A DNA stretch of 15,138 nt from JBBQXY01 sp051004815 (GTDB lineage Bacteria; Chloroflexota; Ktedonobacteria; Ktedonobacterales; Ktedonobacteraceae), in the NCBI GenBank assembly GCA_051004815.1, contig JBPCJY010000042.1:1-15138 (forward strand), written 5' to 3'. Shown here one piece after another: positions 12,424 to 15,138 of this stretch. How positions within the stretch are numbered: position 1 is the stretch's first letter; the number at the start of each line of letters is the position of its first letter. The position numbers and the translations under genes are program-made. The notes under the pieces were generated by a model that saw only the letters and a program-made list of their open reading frames with translations, was not told the DNA's origin and did no database searches.

Positions 12424-14454
12424 TCATAGCCATGGCAACCTTTTTTTGAGCATGGGTAGGGCTTGTTCGACGGCTTCGCGACCGGCGGCGATGAATTTGC
12501 GGCCCTCCGAGAATTGACGTAGGGAGATGTGGTGCAGCTTGGGGCGCATAACGATATCGGCCTCGCGGATACTGTGCATGCCTACGGTGGCCAGGGCGAT
12601 ATCGTAGGAGCGCAACAGTACATCGACGATATAGGGCGCACGCGGTCGCCGTAGTTTTTGTCCCCTGGCACGAGCTGCCTCTGCCTCGAGTATCCATGGG
12701 GTTGCACTGGTAAGGGAGGGTGGTTCCTGCTCGCCAAGTTCGGAGGCGAGCAGAATATCGGCTCCCATTTGGCGCACCAGGCGAATTGGCACAGGGTCGT
12801 GCATACCGGCATCGACGAGGATGTGTTCGCCGATGTGTACGGGCGGAAAAATGCCGGGCAAAGCCACGCTTGCCAGAGCTGCTTGCCAGATAGGGCCGCG
12901 TTCCAGTACTACACCAGCATGGGTGGTCAAGTCAACGGCAACCATGGCAAAGGGAGTGGTCAGGTCTTCAAAACGCATGTCTCCACACAGGTTCTCCAGG
13001 ATGTGCTTCAAGCCTTTGTTGGAGAAAATGGAGGTACGTGGGAAGCTCCACTGCACGAGGTGGCGTTGAATATTGAGAAAAATCTCCTCACTTTCGGCCA
13101 GCGATTTGCCGAGGAGATACATGCCAGGGGTGATGATGCCGCTACTACAGGCGGAGATATAATCGAGCGGGATGCCGTAGTGCAACAGACGCTCCAGGAC
13201 ACCCAGGTGTGCGAAGCCGCGTGCGCCTCCACCGCCAAAAGCAATGCCGAGGGTCTGATGGGCGATGTGACGCGCCACAAATTGTATCGCCAGCGTCAGT
13301 TCAGCGCGTGGGGCGAGATGCTGCAAGGGTTGCCGCGCTTGCCAACACTGTGCCAGTAAGGCGTTGTCTGCTGGCAGTAGGCGCGTGACGGGATGGCCCA
13401 GCTTGGCCACGTAGCGATCCTGTAGCCCGATGGTAGGTTTCTCAGAGACGTGAGAGACGAAGATTGTGCTGTTTTTCTCTGGTAGCGGCATGGTGAACTG
13501 CTTTTCCGCGTCGGCGGAGACGACGAAGATTGCTCGCTGGCATTGTTCCGCGATGATGGGTAGCAGATGCGCTGGTGTGGCCGGGGTCGTGACCAGTAAG
13601 AGGTAGTCATAGCGCATGGCAAGATCGGTTAAGGAAGTCAGGAAGCCAGCATGCAGTGTTACTGTTTCTTCCTGCTGCAAGGTCAGGGTGGTTACTGCTG
13701 GGAAGTGCTCGCCAGTGGGTGTATGCGTGGGGGTTTCGTGCGCTTGCAGGTTGCTGTGGTCACTGCCGCATGCAAGCAGTGTTGGTCGTATTTGGGTGGC
13801 GGAAGTCGCGAAATGAGTGGTAATGGACGCGTCCTGTCCACTTAGTTCGAGCAGTAGCACGCGCTTCTGGCTACACCAGGCCAGGGCCGCGGCGATATGA
13901 TAGGCCAGCGCTTGCTCTTGTGGGGCATTGGCCTGCTCGGTGTGGGAGAGCCAGAGCATCTCAGCGTTGGATACGGGGGAAATTTGTTGATTAGTACGCG
14001 AGAGGCGGCGGGTCAGGATGGTATTGATGTTGCGCGATAGCGTTGGACAGGTGCCGATCAGGGCGAGGAAGTCTGTTTGCGCAAGCGACCAGAGGGTCAC
14101 GTCCTGCTCTACCCGTACGGTTGCCGTGGGTGGCTCTCCGGTAATCAGCGACATCTCTCCAAAGCATTCGCCGGACCCCAGGCGAGCCAGTATATGTTCT
14201 TCTGGCGCGAAGCTCTCTATGCCTTTATACATTTCGTGGGCAGCGGAGCCATTTTTGGGCAAGAGGACGCTGACGTATCCTGTCGCGATGATATAGAGCA
14301 GTCCATGCCACTGGCCGCGCTCTAATATATGCATGCCGCGTGCATGGTGAGAAGGTTGCAGCCGTGCAAGGATGGCTGTGGCCTCCTCCGGTTGTACATC
14401 GCGGAAGAGCGAGCTTGCTGCTAAGAGTTTCTGAACTTCTGCCAAATCTTTCAT
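12424..14454 (-). CDS. cNMP-binding domain fused to a patatin-like phospholipase domain
   Basis: This is a 676-residue fusion. Residues of about 10-150 are a cyclic-nucleotide-binding (CRP-type) fold, with the phosphate-cassette region CFGEMSLITGEPPTATVR (97-114). The cassette Arg expected before T110 is Pro109, so cAMP binding is doubtful. Residues of about 180-395 have alternating strands (RVLLLEL, YDYLLLVTT, RAIFVVSAD) like a P-loop/MinD-type fold lacking a Walker motif. Residues 401 onward are patatin: oxyanion loop GGGGARGFAHLGVL (407-420), nucleophile elbow ACSSG (Ser437), and VDAG (Asp548). The usual GxSxG and DG(A/G) are changed to AxSxG and DAG. Relatives are cNMP/patatin proteins of the NTE/RssA type, hydrolases of phospholipids. 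GAGAGGAAA precedes ATG 14454. Membrane segments are absent. Confidence 0.87.
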   Translation of the reverse strand: MKDLAEVQKLLAASSLFRDVQPEEATAILARLQPSHHARGMHILERGQWHGLLYIIATGYVSVLLPKNGSAAHEMYKGIESFAPEEHILARLGSGECFGEMSLITGEPPTATVRVEQDVTLWSLAQTDFLALIGTCPTLSRNINTILTRRLSRTNQQISPVSNAEMLWLSHTEQANAPQEQALAYHIAAALAWCSQKRVLLLELSGQDASITTHFATSATQIRPTLLACGSDHSNLQAHETPTHTPTGEHFPAVTTLTLQQEETVTLHAGFLTSLTDLAMRYDYLLLVTTPATPAHLLPIIAEQCQRAIFVVSADAEKQFTMPLPEKNSTIFVSHVSEKPTIGLQDRYVAKLGHPVTRLLPADNALLAQCWQARQPLQHLAPRAELTLAIQFVARHIAHQTLGIAFGGGGARGFAHLGVLERLLHYGIPLDYISACSSGIITPGMYLLGKSLAESEEIFLNIQRHLVQWSFPRTSIFSNKGLKHILENLCGDMRFEDLTTPFAMVAVDLTTHAGVVLERGPIWQAALASVALPGIFPPVHIGEHILVDAGMHDPVPIRLVRQMGADILLASELGEQEPPSLTSATPWILEAEAARARGQKLRRPRAPYIVDVLLRSYDIALATVGMHSIREADIVMRPKLHHISLRQFSEGRKFIAAGREAVEQALPMLKKRLPWL

Positions 14455-14482
14455 AAACCAAATTTCCTCTCATCTGTAACTG

Positions 14483-14511
14483 ATTTTAATGGTAAATAGC
14501 TGTGCTGTCCA
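14483..14511 (-). promoter_or_regulatory. Promoter of the cNMP/patatin gene
   Basis: On the minus strand, TGGACA (14511-14506) and TAAAAT (14488-14483) are spaced by exactly 17 bp, each matching the consensus at 5 of 6 positions. Initiation near 14476 leaves a leader of about 20 nt that holds the ribosome site. Confidence 0.65.
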
Positions 14512-14611
14512 GGTACATTTCCACATTTATAGAGGCAAATTGGAATAACACGATAAATGATGTGCTAGCAAACGGCGTAACACTTTCTGAAAGGCAGAAA
14601 AGGCAAACACA

Positions 14612-15058
14612 ATGAACATTAACGAACAGCTTGAAAACTTTTTGGCAGGTTTAGGAGTAGAGATGGAATATAATCCGCAGGAGCTAAACGACCATGACAA
14701 CGATGACGCCTCTCTTCCAGAGGTCTCCATTTTTCAGGCTTCGCGTGATCATTACGGCGTCTTCTATCGTCTGGACATCATAGACGCCTTGCCACAACTG
14801 CGTGTGATGGTGCCTATTGAGCAGGGTGCCATCAAAATGGAGATGTATCTTGTACGCATGAGTGCGTGTATGCCCCTGAATGCATGGTTCTCAAGTGTGG
14901 CAAGCTACGAGGGTAGTGCCGATTTTTCCAAGGGTCGCGACGCGGCACTGCAACATCTACTCTACGCCGTCGCCGAGATGATGAAGCAGCTTTTCTGGTC
15001 GGGCGACCTGAATACTATGAGCTTTCCCCCAGAGGTTGCGGTGAGCCGTTTGCTCTAA
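14612..15058 (+). CDS. Hypothetical protein
   Basis: This 148-residue acidic protein, MNINEQLENFLAGLGVEMEYNP, belongs to no family I recognise. It has an acidic, probably flexible segment (ELNDHDNDDASLPEVS, residues of about 24-39). A strand-rich middle follows (GVFYRLDIIDALPQLRVMVPIE, KMEMYLVRMSA), then a C-terminal helix rich in hydrophobics (DAALQHLLYAVAEMMKQLFW). There is no signal peptide or membrane segment, so it is likely cytoplasmic. GAAAAGG lies eight bases before ATG 14612. It is divergent from the cNMP/patatin gene across 157 bp. A sensory or chaperone-like role would be guesswork. Confidence 0.7.
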   Translation: MNINEQLENFLAGLGVEMEYNPQELNDHDNDDASLPEVSIFQASRDHYGVFYRLDIIDALPQLRVMVPIEQGAIKMEMYLVRMSACMPLNAWFSSVASYEGSADFSKGRDAALQHLLYAVAEMMKQLFWSGDLNTMSFPPEVAVSRLL

Positions 15059-15086
15059 AGTGAGTTTCCAAGTCCTCTTCCTTTGT

Positions 15087-15138
15087 GGCTGTGGGGGTGG
15101 GGGGGGGGGGGGGGGGGGTGCGGGGACAGCCCCCCCAA
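15087..15138. repeat. Poly-G tract at the window end, flanked by a short inverted repeat
   Basis: Twenty consecutive G (15099-15118) follow GTGGGGGT and precede a C-rich tail. GGCTGT (15087-15092) is complementary to ACAGCC (15126-15131), so the tract sits in a hairpin-like arrangement. It might be a G-rich 3' structure of the preceding gene, but such a run at an edge is also a typical sequencing or assembly artefact. Confidence 0.5.

Noticed and set aside
12658..13359. Long + strand open frame opposite the patatin gene
   Set aside because: It is antisense to conserved patatin and cNMP motifs, and its translation shows no family features.

Overview
The window looks like a piece of a Chloroflexota genome, most likely of the class Ktedonobacteria. 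This is inferred from the gene mix: an F420-type luciferase-like oxidoreductase, GYD and DinB proteins, a PadR regulator, a Uma2 nuclease, a cNMP-binding/patatin fusion, and an IscB/HEARO element of the sort I recall as abundant in Ktedonobacter racemifer. No rRNA or other phylogenetic marker gene settles it. The sequence ends in a long poly-G run, which may be an assembly edge.

Layout. Bases 1-4239 carry a same-strand (+) series: a PadR regulator under a strong promoter overlapped by a perfect palindrome, a small DUF2269-like membrane protein, an atypical SDR/NmrA-like NAD(P)-binding protein, a GYD-domain protein, a DinB-fold protein and an LLM-class oxidoreductase. Bases 4387-6187 look like an imported, AT-richer island: an HNH endonuclease gene on the minus strand with its own promoter, a frameshifted relic of an LLM oxidoreductase gene, and a RibD-C/dihydrofolate-reductase-family gene behind a leader that could fold into a pseudoknot. 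Bases 6192-9262 are housekeeping: tag (3-methyladenine glycosylase I), folD with two substituted cyclohydrolase residues, and the minus-strand operon rpmI-rplT-SpoU-type rRNA methyltransferase with a leader of about 220 nt and no infC.

Bases 9548-11552 hold a small hypothetical gene with a clean promoter, whose 3' end is interrupted by a roughly 1.64-kb IscB element. The element has matching subterminal hairpins, a structured upstream RNA region (omegaRNA/HEARO), and an iscB ORF cut by one in-frame TGA between the HNH and RuvC-III segments. All recognisable catalytic residues are still present. No transposase gene lies in the element. The right flank begins ATAAA. Joining the left flank to it would give the interrupted gene a short, natural-looking C-terminus.

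Bases 11696-15058 carry a Uma2-family nuclease (-), a 676-residue cNMP-binding/patatin protein (-) with altered catalytic-site glycines, and a divergent hypothetical gene (+).

The observations most worth following are the TGA-split IscB with its reconstructable insertion site, and the FolD with K54L and Q98L. Next are the relic next to the HNH gene, the duplicated gene start at 1432-1544, and the long-range pairing in the rpmI leader.
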